Source: Sulfitobacter sp. 20_GPM-1509m (GTDB lineage: Bacteria; Pseudomonadota; Alphaproteobacteria; Rhodobacterales; Rhodobacteraceae). Taken from it: a stretch of DNA of 64,000 bases. Location of the stretch: positions 62,001 to 126,000 of the forward strand of contig NZ_JIBC01000007.1 of NCBI RefSeq assembly GCF_000620505.1, in the 5' to 3' direction. Numbering within the stretch: the stretch's first letter is position 1; every line of letters starts with the position of its first letter. The notes below the pieces were generated by a model. That model was not told where the DNA came from. It ran no database searches and saw only the letters and a list, made by a program, of their open reading frames with translations. Position numbers and translations under genes: made by a program. Below, in pieces: positions 1 to 8,088 of the stretch.

Positions 1-1407
1 TGGCCCACATATCCCGCCTTGCGCAATGCGCGCGGGGCGGCGGTGTTTGAACGCATCCGGCCGATCTTTCTCGAAAAACTCTCACGCGCCGCGCGGCCGG
101 ACGAGGCATTGCGCGCGCTGGACGGGTTTCTGGCGGGGCTGCCTGCGGGGGTGCAGCTGTTTTCGCTGTTCGAGGCGAACCCGCAGCTTGTCGATCTGCT
201 GATCGACATCGTCGGCACCTCGCCTGCGCTGGCAAAACACCTCAGCCAGAACGCAGGCGTGTTCGACGCGGTGATCGGCGGCGCGTTCTTTGATGCATGG
301 CCCGAGCTGCCGCTCTGGCAGGCCGATCTGGAAAGCGCGCTGCAGGACGAGGGGGATTACGAATCCCGGCTGGACATCGCGCGCCGCTGGGCCAAGGAAT
401 GGCACTTTCGCATCGGCGTGCATCTCTTGCGCGGCGTGATCTCCGCGCAAGAGGCGGCCACCCATTATTCCGATCTGGCGCGCATCTGCATGCGGGGCCT
501 GTGGCCGGTCGTGGTGGATGAATTCGCCCGTCGTTTCGGACCACCACCGGGGCGCGGTGCGGCGGTGCTGGGCATGGGATCGCTGGGGGCCGGAACGCTC
601 AGCGCCACGTCGGATCTGGACATGATCGTGATTTACGATCCGCTGGATGCAGATGCGTCTGACGGGCCGAAATCGCTGGCCACGCGACCCTATTACGCCC
701 GTCTGACCCAGGCGCTGATCACCGCGATCACCACCAACACCGCGCAGGGCAAACTTTACGAAGTCGACATGCGCCTGCGCCCCTCGGGCAATCAGGGGCC
801 GGTGGCGACCAGCTGGGCCAGCTTTCAGGACTATCAAAGCAAGGAAGCCTGGACATGGGAACATCTGGCGCTGACCCGTGCGCAGGCAATCGCGGGGCCA
901 CAGGATCTGATCGCCGACATCGAAGCGTTCCGCCAAAGCCTGATGCGCGGCCCGCGCGACCGCAGCCAGACCCTGCGCGACGTGGCCGACATGCGCGCGC
1001 GGATCGCGGCGGCCAAACATCCCGCAGGTCCCTGGGACACCAAGCTGGGGCGGGGCCGTCTGCAGGACATCGAACTGGCGTCACAACTGGGCGGGCTGTT
1101 GTCCGGGCGGCTGGCGCGCGATGTGGCCAGCGGTGTTGCGGGGGGCGTGGAATGCGGGCTGTGGGATCAGGAGGCAGCGGATGTGTTGTTGCGGGCTTAT
1201 GGCTTGTGTTTTGATATGCAGATTGCAGTGCGCTTGCTGACACAGGCACCGCTGGACACCGATGCATTGGGGCAGGGCGGCACGGCCTTTTTGTTGCGGA
1301 TCACCGACCAGCCGGACGTGACCGCATTGGCAGCCGCATTGGCGGATCGCACCGCAGCCGCGGCGGACGTGATCGACATGGCATTGCCGGAAGTGAAAGA
1401 GACATGA
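1..1407 (+). CDS. glnE: Glutamine synthetase adenylyltransferase (GlnE), 3' part
   Basis: The gene enters from the left edge of the window: its frame is open from the first base, so the N-terminal half is missing. GlnE attaches AMP to, or removes it from, glutamine synthetase and so tunes nitrogen assimilation. The visible 460 or so residues hold a nucleotidyltransferase domain with the GSLGAGTLS...SDLDMI signature (about bases 574-630), typical of the C-terminal adenylylating half, followed by the helical C-terminal domain. The family is usually about 900-950 residues, so roughly half is seen. Its stop overlaps the start of the next gene (ATGA), which suggests co-translation. Confidence 0.95.
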   Translation, partial: WPTYPALRNARGAAVFERIRPIFLEKLSRAARPDEALRALDGFLAGLPAGVQLFSLFEANPQLVDLLIDIVGTSPALAKHLSQNAGVFDAVIGGAFFDAWPELPLWQADLESALQDEGDYESRLDIARRWAKEWHFRIGVHLLRGVISAQEAATHYSDLARICMRGLWPVVVDEFARRFGPPPGRGAAVLGMGSLGAGTLSATSDLDMIVIYDPLDADASDGPKSLATRPYYARLTQALITAITTNTAQGKLYEVDMRLRPSGNQGPVATSWASFQDYQSKEAWTWEHLALTRAQAIAGPQDLIADIEAFRQSLMRGPRDRSQTLRDVADMRARIAAAKHPAGPWDTKLGRGRLQDIELASQLGGLLSGRLARDVASGVAGGVECGLWDQEAADVLLRAYGLCFDMQIAVRLLTQAPLDTDALGQGGTAFLLRITDQPDVTALAAALADRTAAAADVIDMALPEVKET

Positions 1408-1676
1408 TGCAAAAGGGTGACCATAACGACCCCAAGGGGCTGATCTTTGAATCGTTCCGCATCGACGGGATCACCCCGTCCGAGTGCCGCACGATCTTTC
1501 TGGACTGGGCGCTCAGCCTGCCGGTGGACGCGGACACCCGGACCGCGTTACAGGCGCTTCTGGCGCAATACGGCGATGCGCCGGACCATCCCATGACACA
1601 GGTCATGACCGAAGGGCTGGCGGCGATGGACAAACCGCGCCGTCGCGGCGGCTGGCGAAGCAGACCGCGGGACTAG
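1404..1676 (+). CDS. Small conserved hypothetical protein after glnE
   Basis: A 90-residue soluble protein that I do not recognise as a named family. It starts with the ATG of an ATGA overlap with the glnE stop codon, so it is probably translated with GlnE. The first 40 residues (FESFRIDGITPSECRTIF) look like a folded helical segment, and the C-terminus is short and arginine-rich (PRRRGGWRSRPRD). There is no signal peptide or membrane segment. The tight coupling suggests a role near nitrogen control, but that is only inference from position. Confidence 0.75.
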   Translation: MMQKGDHNDPKGLIFESFRIDGITPSECRTIFLDWALSLPVDADTRTALQALLAQYGDAPDHPMTQVMTEGLAAMDKPRRRGGWRSRPRD

Positions 1677-1802
1677 GCGCGCATTCCGCGCCTGCACCTG
1701 CTTGATCAATCCAAACGGCCCGCGTGCCCCGCGGTCTGGCCTTTGAGGGCCCGCGCGCTACCTAAGGTGCGACTGTCCTTCATATGATTGAAAAGAGAAT
1801 AT

Positions 1803-2753
1803 ATGTGCCGCGTCTTTGCCTATATCGGGCCGGAAATACCGCTCGATAGCCTGCTTCTGAAGCCGGAAAACAGCCTTATCAATCAAAGCCTCGACCCGGA
1901 ACTGCATCCCCATCTCCAACTCGCGGGCTGGGGCTTTGGCATCTGGAGCGAACATCTGGTAAACCCCGATGCGCCGCTGCTCTATCACAGGCCCAAGGCC
2001 GCATTCTACGACGACAACGTCGAAGGCATCATCCCAAGCCTGCAATGCAACACCCTGCTCGCGCATGTCAGGGCGTCGGGCTACGATTCCAGCGTCGTTC
2101 AGACCGATGAGAATTGTCATCCCTTTTCATTCGACGGGACGCCCTGGATCATTGCCCAGAACGGCGCCTTGCCCAACTGGAGGATACTCCAACGCGCGTT
2201 GCTGGCGCATTGCGAGGATAAATATCTCAAGCAGATGCGCGGCACCACTGACACGGAATTTCTCTATGTTCTGCTGATGTCGCTGCTTGAGGGTGACAGC
2301 GACAACGATGTCCAGAAAGGGTTCGAGAGACTGCTCGAGGTCATTGTTGAGGCCATGAAAAAGCTCGACCTGCCGGCGCTGACAAAGCTCAAGATCGCGC
2401 TGGTCGCGCCGAACCGGATCATCGGTGTGAACTACGGCTGTGGACATAACGCAGAGACCGACGTTTCCGGCGACTGGAAGGCCCTGCGCCCCTCGGCACC
2501 CGGCAAGGACGACCTGGCACTCTCGATGTTGCTCGAACCGATGTATCTGCTCTTGGGGACGAACTTTCAGGACTATGCAAATTCCTACAAGGTCGATGCC
2601 TGCCCGGAAGGCGAAGCCACATCCGCCATTTTCGCCTCGGAGCCTCTGACAGAAGACGGCGATGAATGGTTGAACATCGAATTCGGCGAAATGGTCGCTC
2701 TTGAGAGAAAGGGCGGCACCATCACGAAAACGGTGACAAAGCTGAACGTGTGA
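1803..2753 (+). CDS. Class II glutamine amidotransferase (Ntn-hydrolase, EgtC/YafJ-like)
   Basis: A 316-residue protein beginning MCRVFAYIG. Cys2 would become the N-terminal nucleophile after removal of Met, which is why this ATG is preferred over an upstream TTG that adds five residues. Other glutaminase-pocket features are visible: AHVRAS, AQNGALPNW and TDTEFL. No synthase domain is fused, so it resembles the stand-alone YafJ/EgtC group, whose members cleave glutamine or gamma-glutamyl amides. The substrate cannot be told from sequence. It lies 48 bases upstream of a poly-gamma-glutamate hydrolase homologue. Leucine codons are more mixed (CTC, CTT) than in neighbours such as argS, which favours CTG, hinting at horizontal acquisition. 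Confidence 0.85.
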   Translation: MCRVFAYIGPEIPLDSLLLKPENSLINQSLDPELHPHLQLAGWGFGIWSEHLVNPDAPLLYHRPKAAFYDDNVEGIIPSLQCNTLLAHVRASGYDSSVVQTDENCHPFSFDGTPWIIAQNGALPNWRILQRALLAHCEDKYLKQMRGTTDTEFLYVLLMSLLEGDSDNDVQKGFERLLEVIVEAMKKLDLPALTKLKIALVAPNRIIGVNYGCGHNAETDVSGDWKALRPSAPGKDDLALSMLLEPMYLLLGTNFQDYANSYKVDACPEGEATSAIFASEPLTEDGDEWLNIEFGEMVALERKGGTITKTVTKLNV

Positions 2754-2801
2754 CCCTTCACGTGATGTGCGCCGCGATCTGTACCGACAGGAAAGCCAGC
2801 A

Positions 2802-3386
2802 ATGACTGACCGCTATCAAAATTTCGAAGCACTTTCCGCCGAGATGCAGGAGGGCGTCGACTTTCGCATCCGGTCCCAGGATCGCGGCACATCCGTTGTC
2901 GTGCTGGCCCCACACGGCGGCACCATAGAGCCGGAAACCGCAGAGATAGCCGAAGCGATTGCAGGCAGCGCACTGTCATTCTACGCCTTCGAGGCGCTCA
3001 AGCCCGGCGCTCATGGCGACTATCACATCACGTCGCACCGCTTTGATGAACCCACTGCGCTTGATCTTGTCGGCCGGTCCCACACAAGCGTCGCCATTCA
3101 CGGGCGCAGGGATGGCGACGACGATGCCGTCTGGCTGGGCGGGCGCAACACCGGTCTGCGAGATGCTATAGGGGCTGCGCTGCGCGAGGCGGGGTTCGAT
3201 GCGATGCCGAACAAGAGGTTGCCCGGCGTGCATCAGCACAACATCTGCAACCGGACCCGAACCGGCGAAGGGGTGCAACTCGAGCTTTCCCGATCGCTGC
3301 GGCGCGCCTTGTCAGAGGATCAGAGGCTTTTGACCACATTCTGCAGGGCGGTTCGAACCGCCATCGGGTCAGCACACCATCAGTGA
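2802..3386 (+). CDS. Poly-gamma-glutamate hydrolase family protein (DUF867/YjqB-like)
   Basis: A 194-residue protein of the zinc-dependent family that includes phage PghP and Bacillus YjqB. Likely metal or catalytic motifs are LAPHGGTIEP near the N-terminus, HITSHRFDEP, a central VAIHGR, and EGVQLELSR near the C-terminus. The characterised members cut gamma-linked polyglutamate. There is no signal peptide, so the enzyme appears cytoplasmic. It follows the class II amidotransferase with the same orientation and a short gap, and probably shares its mRNA. Old database labels such as phage-related replication protein for this family should not be taken literally. Confidence 0.85.
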   Translation: MTDRYQNFEALSAEMQEGVDFRIRSQDRGTSVVVLAPHGGTIEPETAEIAEAIAGSALSFYAFEALKPGAHGDYHITSHRFDEPTALDLVGRSHTSVAIHGRRDGDDDAVWLGGRNTGLRDAIGAALREAGFDAMPNKRLPGVHQHNICNRTRTGEGVQLELSRSLRRALSEDQRLLTTFCRAVRTAIGSAHHQ

Positions 3387-3563
3387 TATCCCACAGGTCC
3401 GAACCTGCATTGCCATCCGTTTCGGACCGAGGAAACAATCATTTGCGCCATCAACAATTCACTACAATTCTTCATTATTGACCCATTCCCGCCCCATTTC
3501 ACCGGCAAACATACCGTCGAAGGCACACGAACCGAGCAGACAACCGTGCCACCGGAGACAGAT

Positions 3564-4256
3564 ATGAAACTGATGAAACTGATCACATTGCTGGGACTGG
3601 GCGCCATGGTGTCGGCCTGTGCCAATATCGAAACCGCCACCCGCAACGCTCCGTTTGAAACGACGCCCGCCGTCACCTCGGCGTCGGTGGACATGATGGC
3701 CTTTGCCGCAACAGGTCCCCAGGCCCCAGCACCCCAGGCCGCCCTGTCCGCGTTCCACATCACCCAGATCAACGTCGATGCACCGCAATCGCTGAAAGTG
3801 TCCGAGGCCAACCGCTATTACCCCTCGGGCGACATCGTCTGGCGCGAGGACCCGCTGGGCGACCGTCACGCACAGGTCAAGGCCATCTTCGAGGATGGCC
3901 TGCAACGCGGTGCCGCAACAATGACCGGCGGCACACCTGTGATCCTCGACGTGACCGTCTCGCGCTTTCACGCGCTGACAGAAAAGGCCCGTTATACAGT
4001 GGGCGGTGTGCATTCGATTGCCTTCACCATGCAACTGCGCGATGCCACCACCGGCGCAGTGATCGGCGCGCCGCATCTGGTCCGGGCCGACCTCAAGGCC
4101 TTTGGCGGCCAGCATGCCATCGAAGCCGTGGCCCGTGGCGAGACACAAAAGGTGCGGATCACCGCCCATCTGGCCAACGTCCTGCAGCAGGAACTGAACG
4201 CCGGCGGCTTTGAAAACCCGAAACTGGGTTTCATGCAGGCGGTCAACCAACTCTGA
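3564..4256 (+). CDS. Putative outer-membrane or periplasmic lipoprotein
   Basis: A 230-residue protein with a lipoprotein signal peptide: basic start, hydrophobic LITLLGLGAMV, and lipobox VSAC. The start chosen gives a normal-length signal; a GTG six codons upstream is less likely. The mature part has a mixed alpha/beta pattern (for example GGTPVILDVTVSRFHAL, then HSIAFTMQLRDATTGAVIG). It resembles uncharacterised alphaproteobacterial lipoproteins (DUF6778-like), but I am not certain of the family. The gene stands alone, followed by a strong hairpin before the methyltransferase gene. Confidence 0.8.
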   Translation: MKLMKLITLLGLGAMVSACANIETATRNAPFETTPAVTSASVDMMAFAATGPQAPAPQAALSAFHITQINVDAPQSLKVSEANRYYPSGDIVWREDPLGDRHAQVKAIFEDGLQRGAATMTGGTPVILDVTVSRFHALTEKARYTVGGVHSIAFTMQLRDATTGAVIGAPHLVRADLKAFGGQHAIEAVARGETQKVRITAHLANVLQQELNAGGFENPKLGFMQAVNQL

Positions 4257-4283
4257 TCTTCCATTTCACCACAATATCCATGT

Positions 4284-4310
4284 ATGAGGGCGCTATGACA
4301 GCGCCCTCAT
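4284..4310 (+). promoter_or_regulatory. Perfect 11-bp hairpin enclosing the start codon of the next gene
   Basis: The arms ATGAGGGCGCT and AGCGCCCTCAT are exact reverse complements with a five-base loop ATGAC. The loop contains the likely ATG of the downstream rRNA methyltransferase, and the only Shine-Dalgarno-like bases (GAGGG) lie in the left arm. There is no T-run after it, so it is not a classic intrinsic terminator. It may end the lipoprotein transcript, or may mask the ribosome binding site of the downstream gene. Confidence 0.6.
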
Positions 4311-5527
4311 TGCATTCCGATGCCCCCGCAGATGGTCCAGCCGACCGTCCCGTGGTCCGCCTTTTGCCCAAAGCCAACGCCCGTGCCATCCGTCACGGCT
4401 TTCCTTGGGTCTATGCCAACGAACTGGTGACCGACCGCCGCACGCGCGGTCTGGCCCCCGGCACCATTGCCGAACTGGTGGACGAGAACCGCACCCCCAT
4501 GGGCGTGGTCACCGTCAACCCCGAAAGCAAGATCATCGCGCGGATGCTGGACAGCGATCCGGCCGCGCAGATCAACCGCGAATGGCTGGTCAAACATCTG
4601 GCCCGCGCCCAGATCCTGCGTGCGCAACTGTTCGATGAACCCTTCTACCGTCTGATCCACGCCGAAGCCGACGGGCTGCCCGGTGTGATCATCGACCGTT
4701 TCGGCGACACCTGCGTGATCCAGCCCAACGCCGCTTGGGCCGAAATGATGCTGCCCGATCTGGCATCTGCCGTGGCCGAAGTCACCGGATGTACCAACAT
4801 CCTGAAAAACGCCGGTGGCCGCACCCGCAGCCTTGAGGGGCTGAACGACGTCAACGAAGTGTTGATGGGCACCCAGCCCGATGGCCCCGTCGCGGTGTCG
4901 ATGAACGGTGCCACCTATATGGCCGATCTGGCCACGGGTCAGAAAACCGGCCTGTTTTTTGACCAGCGCCCCAACCATGCATTCACCAAACGCCTGTCCA
5001 AAGGCGCGCGGGTGCTGGATGTGTTCAGCCATGTCGGCGGCTTCGGCCTTGCCGCTTTGGCGGGCGGTGCGGAACATGTGCTGGCGGTCGATGGCTCGGC
5101 CCCGGCGCTGGAACTGGCGCGTGCCGGTGCGGACGCCATGGGCGTGTCGGACAAGTTCGACACCCGCCAGGGCGACGCCTTCGAGGTGCTGGCCGATCTG
5201 GAAGGGCAGGTTGATCCCTTCGAGGTTGTGGTCTGTGACCCGCCCGCCTTTGCCCCCTCGCGCAAGGCGCTGGAACCGGGTCTGCGGGCCTATGAACGCG
5301 TGGCACGTCTGGCGGCACCGCTGGTGGCTGAAAACGGCATTCTGGTGCTGTGTTCCTGTTCGCACGCCGCCGACCTGACACAGTTCCGCTCGGCCTGTGT
5401 GCGGGGCATCGGACGGGCAGGGCGGCAGGCCGCGCTGATCCACACCGGCTTTGCCGGACCCGACCACCCGCTGCTGCCGGCACTGGCCGAAAGCGGTTAT
5501 CTCAAAGCCTTGTTCTTCCGGCTGTAA
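4295..5527 (+). CDS. Class I SAM-dependent rRNA methyltransferase, RlmI-like (PUA plus Rossmann)
   Basis: A 410-residue protein related to RlmI (YccW), which methylates cytosine in 23S rRNA. An N-terminal PUA-like domain (LLPKANARAIRHGFPWVYAN) precedes an EEHEE-type middle segment and a C-terminal methyltransferase domain. Visible motifs are FFDQRPNH, the SAM site VLDVFSHVGGFGLAAL, and the catalytic region VVCDPPAFAPSR with a late CSCSH cysteine patch. The start is uncertain: the ATG used here lies in a hairpin loop, an upstream ATG adds five residues, and an in-frame GTG at 4352 would give a protein beginning at the PUA domain. The PIN gene follows after eight bases. Confidence 0.9.
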   Translation: MTAPSLHSDAPADGPADRPVVRLLPKANARAIRHGFPWVYANELVTDRRTRGLAPGTIAELVDENRTPMGVVTVNPESKIIARMLDSDPAAQINREWLVKHLARAQILRAQLFDEPFYRLIHAEADGLPGVIIDRFGDTCVIQPNAAWAEMMLPDLASAVAEVTGCTNILKNAGGRTRSLEGLNDVNEVLMGTQPDGPVAVSMNGATYMADLATGQKTGLFFDQRPNHAFTKRLSKGARVLDVFSHVGGFGLAALAGGAEHVLAVDGSAPALELARAGADAMGVSDKFDTRQGDAFEVLADLEGQVDPFEVVVCDPPAFAPSRKALEPGLRAYERVARLAAPLVAENGILVLCSCSHAADLTQFRSACVRGIGRAGRQAALIHTGFAGPDHPLLPALAESGYLKALFFRL

Positions 5528-5535
5528 GCGGGCCG

Positions 5536-6075
5536 ATGAAGATCCTGATCGACGCCTGCGTGCTGTATCCCACCGTGATGCGGGAAATGGTGCTGGGCGT
5601 CGCATCGGCCGGCGTGTTTGAGCCGCAATGGTCGCCGCGCCTGCTGGAAGAATGGGCGCGGGCGGCGGCACGGCTGGGCCCCGAAGGCGAGGCACAGGCA
5701 CGCGGCGAGATTGCCATGCTGGGCGCCACATGGCCCCGCGCCAGCGTCACCCCGCAGTCGGGGCTGCTGCAACGGCTGTGGCTGCCGGATGAGAATGACA
5801 TTCACGTTCTGGGGGCTGCGATTGCCGGATCGTCGGACGTGATCATGACCCTGAACGCCAAGGATTTCCCCCGCAACATTCTGGCAGAAGAGGGGCTCTC
5901 CCGCGTCGACCCCGATGGCTACCTGCATCAGGTCTGGCTGAACCAGCCCGAAGTTGTACAGGATGTGGGTGAATATGTACTGAAACAGGCGCGGGCGATG
6001 TCAGGCACCGACTGGACCATGCGCGCCCTGATGAAAAAAGCGCGCCTGCCACGGATCGGCAAGGCGCTGGGTTAA
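5536..6075 (+). CDS. PIN-domain protein (RSP_2648-like), no antitoxin partner
   Basis: A 179-residue protein starting MKILIDACVLYP, the first PIN acidic motif (Asp6). Later conserved positions include LLEEWARAA and DENDIHVLGAA...SDVIMTLNAKDFP, giving the usual set of acidic residues for an Mg-dependent ribonuclease. It starts eight bases after the rRNA methyltransferase stop, so the two are probably one operon. There is no small antitoxin gene next to it, and a homologue is known as a stand-alone family in Rhodobacter. A housekeeping RNase role is an inference. Its stop codon interlocks with that of the convergent M48 protease. Confidence 0.85.
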   Translation: MKILIDACVLYPTVMREMVLGVASAGVFEPQWSPRLLEEWARAAARLGPEGEAQARGEIAMLGATWPRASVTPQSGLLQRLWLPDENDIHVLGAAIAGSSDVIMTLNAKDFPRNILAEEGLSRVDPDGYLHQVWLNQPEVVQDVGEYVLKQARAMSGTDWTMRALMKKARLPRIGKALG

Positions 6076-6758
6076 CCCTTCGTCCACTTCGCATCCAGGC
6101 TGCGCAATGCAGCGATGCGTTCGGTGGTTTTGGGGTGGCTCATCAACCACGCAGGGGCCGCGCCGGAGTTGCTTTGCGTCAAGGCTTCCAGCTTTTCAAA
6201 CAGGGTGATCTGCGGCGCGATGCCGATGCCCGCCTTGGTCAGCAGCGCGGCGGCATAGGCGTCCGCCTCATACTCATCCGACCGCGACAGCCGCGCGGCC
6301 AGCAGGCTGGTCAGCCCGTTGGCGATCAACACGCCGATGCCGGGCAGGAACCGCGACAGCACCATCGCCATAGCGGTGCGCAGGGCGTTCTGTCCTGAAA
6401 AGTCGATCATCCGGCGGCGCGAATGGCCCAGGGCCACATGCCCCAGCTCGTGCGCGATCACGGATGCCAGTTCGTCCGCCGACACTTTGCCCTCGCGGAA
6501 CGCCTTGTAGAACCCGCGCGTGATGAAGATGCGCCCGTCGGGGGCTGCCAGCCCGTTGATTGGCGCAACCTCGTAGATGTGAACACGGATGCGGGGCAGA
6601 TCCAGCGCGGCGGCCATCCTGTCGCACAGCGTGCGCAGCATCGGGTCGGCCAGCTCGGTCGATTTCTGGTCCAGCTCGCCCTTGAGCCGCCAGACGGAAA
6701 ACCGGTACATCACAAGGGCGTAGAGAACCGCCAGCAGGATCGGAGTGAACTTTAACAT
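6072..6758 (-). CDS. M48-family membrane metalloprotease
   Basis: A 228-residue zinc protease. One N-terminal membrane segment (ILLAVLYALVMYRFSV) anchors it. The zinc motif is VIAHELGHVALGH, and a downstream Glu is offered by SRSDEYEADAYAA. A hydrophobic stretch between them (LPGIGVLIANGLTSLLAARL) may also touch the membrane. It is shorter than HtpX (about 290 residues, four membrane spans) and has no TPR tail, so it is best called a short M48 protease of inner-membrane quality control type. It converges with the PIN gene in a 4-bp TTAA overlap carrying both stop codons. Confidence 0.9.
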   Translation of the reverse strand: MLKFTPILLAVLYALVMYRFSVWRLKGELDQKSTELADPMLRTLCDRMAAALDLPRIRVHIYEVAPINGLAAPDGRIFITRGFYKAFREGKVSADELASVIAHELGHVALGHSRRRMIDFSGQNALRTAMAMVLSRFLPGIGVLIANGLTSLLAARLSRSDEYEADAYAAALLTKAGIGIAPQITLFEKLEALTQSNSGAAPAWLMSHPKTTERIAALRSLDAKWTKG

Positions 6759-6796
6759 CAGTTAGATATGGGGCGTGCGCAGGGGCAGGGCAACAC

Positions 6797-7951
6797 TCAG
6801 CTGTCCCATTTGACCGGCATTTTCACCGGTCCACGAAAGGCCCAGCCGGTGAACGGCACATCGCCCGCCAGCCGCAGGTTCTTCAGGTGGGTGAACGCCA
6901 GCGGCAACGCCACCTCGGTGATCAGACAGCGCGCGGCGGCGGCGCCTGCGCAGAAATGCGGACCTGCGCCGAAACTGATCGCAGGCTGGGTGTTGCGGGT
7001 GATGTCGAAATTGTCGGGCACGGCGAAATGCGCCTCGTCCCGGTTGGCAGAGCCGTACATCAGGAACACGCGGTCCTCGGGTTCAAAGGTCACGCCCAGC
7101 ACGGTGTCGGCGCGGTCCACACGGCGGGGCGACATGCCAATGGGGGAAATCCAGCGGGCATATTCGGCAAAGGCGTCGGCCCATGTGGCCCGCCCGTCGC
7201 GGATCATTTCCAGCTGCGACGGATGGGTCAACAGCGCCCAGATGGTGCCGGCAATCGCATCGCGCGGTTCGTTCTGGCCGCCCGAGATGATCAGCTTGAT
7301 ATTGGCGCGGATGCTGTCCTCGGGCAGGCCTGCGTCGGTCATCACCTGCAGGGCCGAGCGATCCGGGGGCGATTGCGCCGCATCGGTGATGTGATCGTCG
7401 ATGAACCGCGTCGCACGCTTGCAGCGGCTTTCGATCCCCTTGTCGCCCGCATAGTTGGCGCAACCGTCGATCATCGACTGGCTGACGCCGTCCATTTCGG
7501 TGTTGGTCATCGCCTCGAGCCCGGTGATCGCCTTGAGCGCCATGGCCGACACCGGCATGGCGAAATCGGTCACCAGATTGCATGACCCGCGCGGGATCAG
7601 CCGCTTGATCTGTTCGCGGGCGGCGGCCTGAAAGATCGGCTTCCAATGCTCCTGCACCGTGCGCGGGCTGAGGGCGGGGAACAGCGCGCGGCGCTCAGTC
7701 ATATGCGCCTCGCCGTCCTTGCGCATCATGTTCTCGCCCATCAGGCGCGTCATCAGCCCGTCTGGCTGGCGCGAGGAGAACACCTCGGTCCGCTTTTCCT
7801 GCGTGTGCACATCATCGCGCCGTGTGATCAGCGTGGCGCCCAGTTCGGGCACATAGGTGACAGGGGCTTTCGCGCGCATCCGTGCCAGCGCCGGATAGGG
7901 GTCGGCGGCAAAGTCGGCCAGGTTGATATGTGTTTCGGGTGCGTCAGACAT
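6797..7951 (-). CDS. Cytochrome P450
   Basis: A 384-residue soluble bacterial P450. The heme-thiolate loop is FGAGPHFCAGAAAAR and the K-helix ExxR is EYAR. The I-helix reads ISGGQNEPRDAI, so the usual (A/G)Gx(D/E)T acid-alcohol pair is replaced by Asn-Glu followed by Pro, seen in some P450 subfamilies with unusual oxygen activation. No ferredoxin or reductase gene is adjacent, so electrons must come from partners encoded elsewhere. The substrate cannot be inferred. It is transcribed away from the YetF-like gene, with about 137 bases between their starts. Confidence 0.95.
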   Translation of the reverse strand: MSDAPETHINLADFAADPYPALARMRAKAPVTYVPELGATLITRRDDVHTQEKRTEVFSSRQPDGLMTRLMGENMMRKDGEAHMTERRALFPALSPRTVQEHWKPIFQAAAREQIKRLIPRGSCNLVTDFAMPVSAMALKAITGLEAMTNTEMDGVSQSMIDGCANYAGDKGIESRCKRATRFIDDHITDAAQSPPDRSALQVMTDAGLPEDSIRANIKLIISGGQNEPRDAIAGTIWALLTHPSQLEMIRDGRATWADAFAEYARWISPIGMSPRRVDRADTVLGVTFEPEDRVFLMYGSANRDEAHFAVPDNFDITRNTQPAISFGAGPHFCAGAAAARCLITEVALPLAFTHLKNLRLAGDVPFTGWAFRGPVKMPVKWDS

Positions 7952-8031
7952 TGCGGCACGTTACGGCGGGGCGTGTTCTTCGCCAAGTGAAATTACACAG
8001 CCCCCAAAGACCTGCGGATTTCGGCGCACAG

Positions 8032-8056
8032 GGAACGTAACGGTGGGGCCGACGTT
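8032..8056 (+). promoter_or_regulatory. EcfG-like promoter (GGAAC-N16-CGTT)
   Basis: GGAAC is followed after exactly 16 bases by CGTT, the published consensus of the alphaproteobacterial general stress sigma factor EcfG. The predicted transcription start lies about 25 bases upstream of the YetF-like ATG, which is a normal leader length. This is a pattern match only; whether this organism has an EcfG is not visible in the window. Confidence 0.45.
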
Positions 8057-8088
8057 GAGTGACTGTAAATACAGGCGGGGGACAGCAG

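Noticed and set aside
2802-3386. Prophage remnant, because the family is often labelled phage-related replication protein
   Set aside because: The family is enzymatic (poly-gamma-glutamate hydrolase) and no other phage gene, att site or integrase is near.
5536-6075. Toxin-antitoxin module
   Set aside because: No short antitoxin gene lies before or after the PIN gene; its neighbours are a methyltransferase and a protease.
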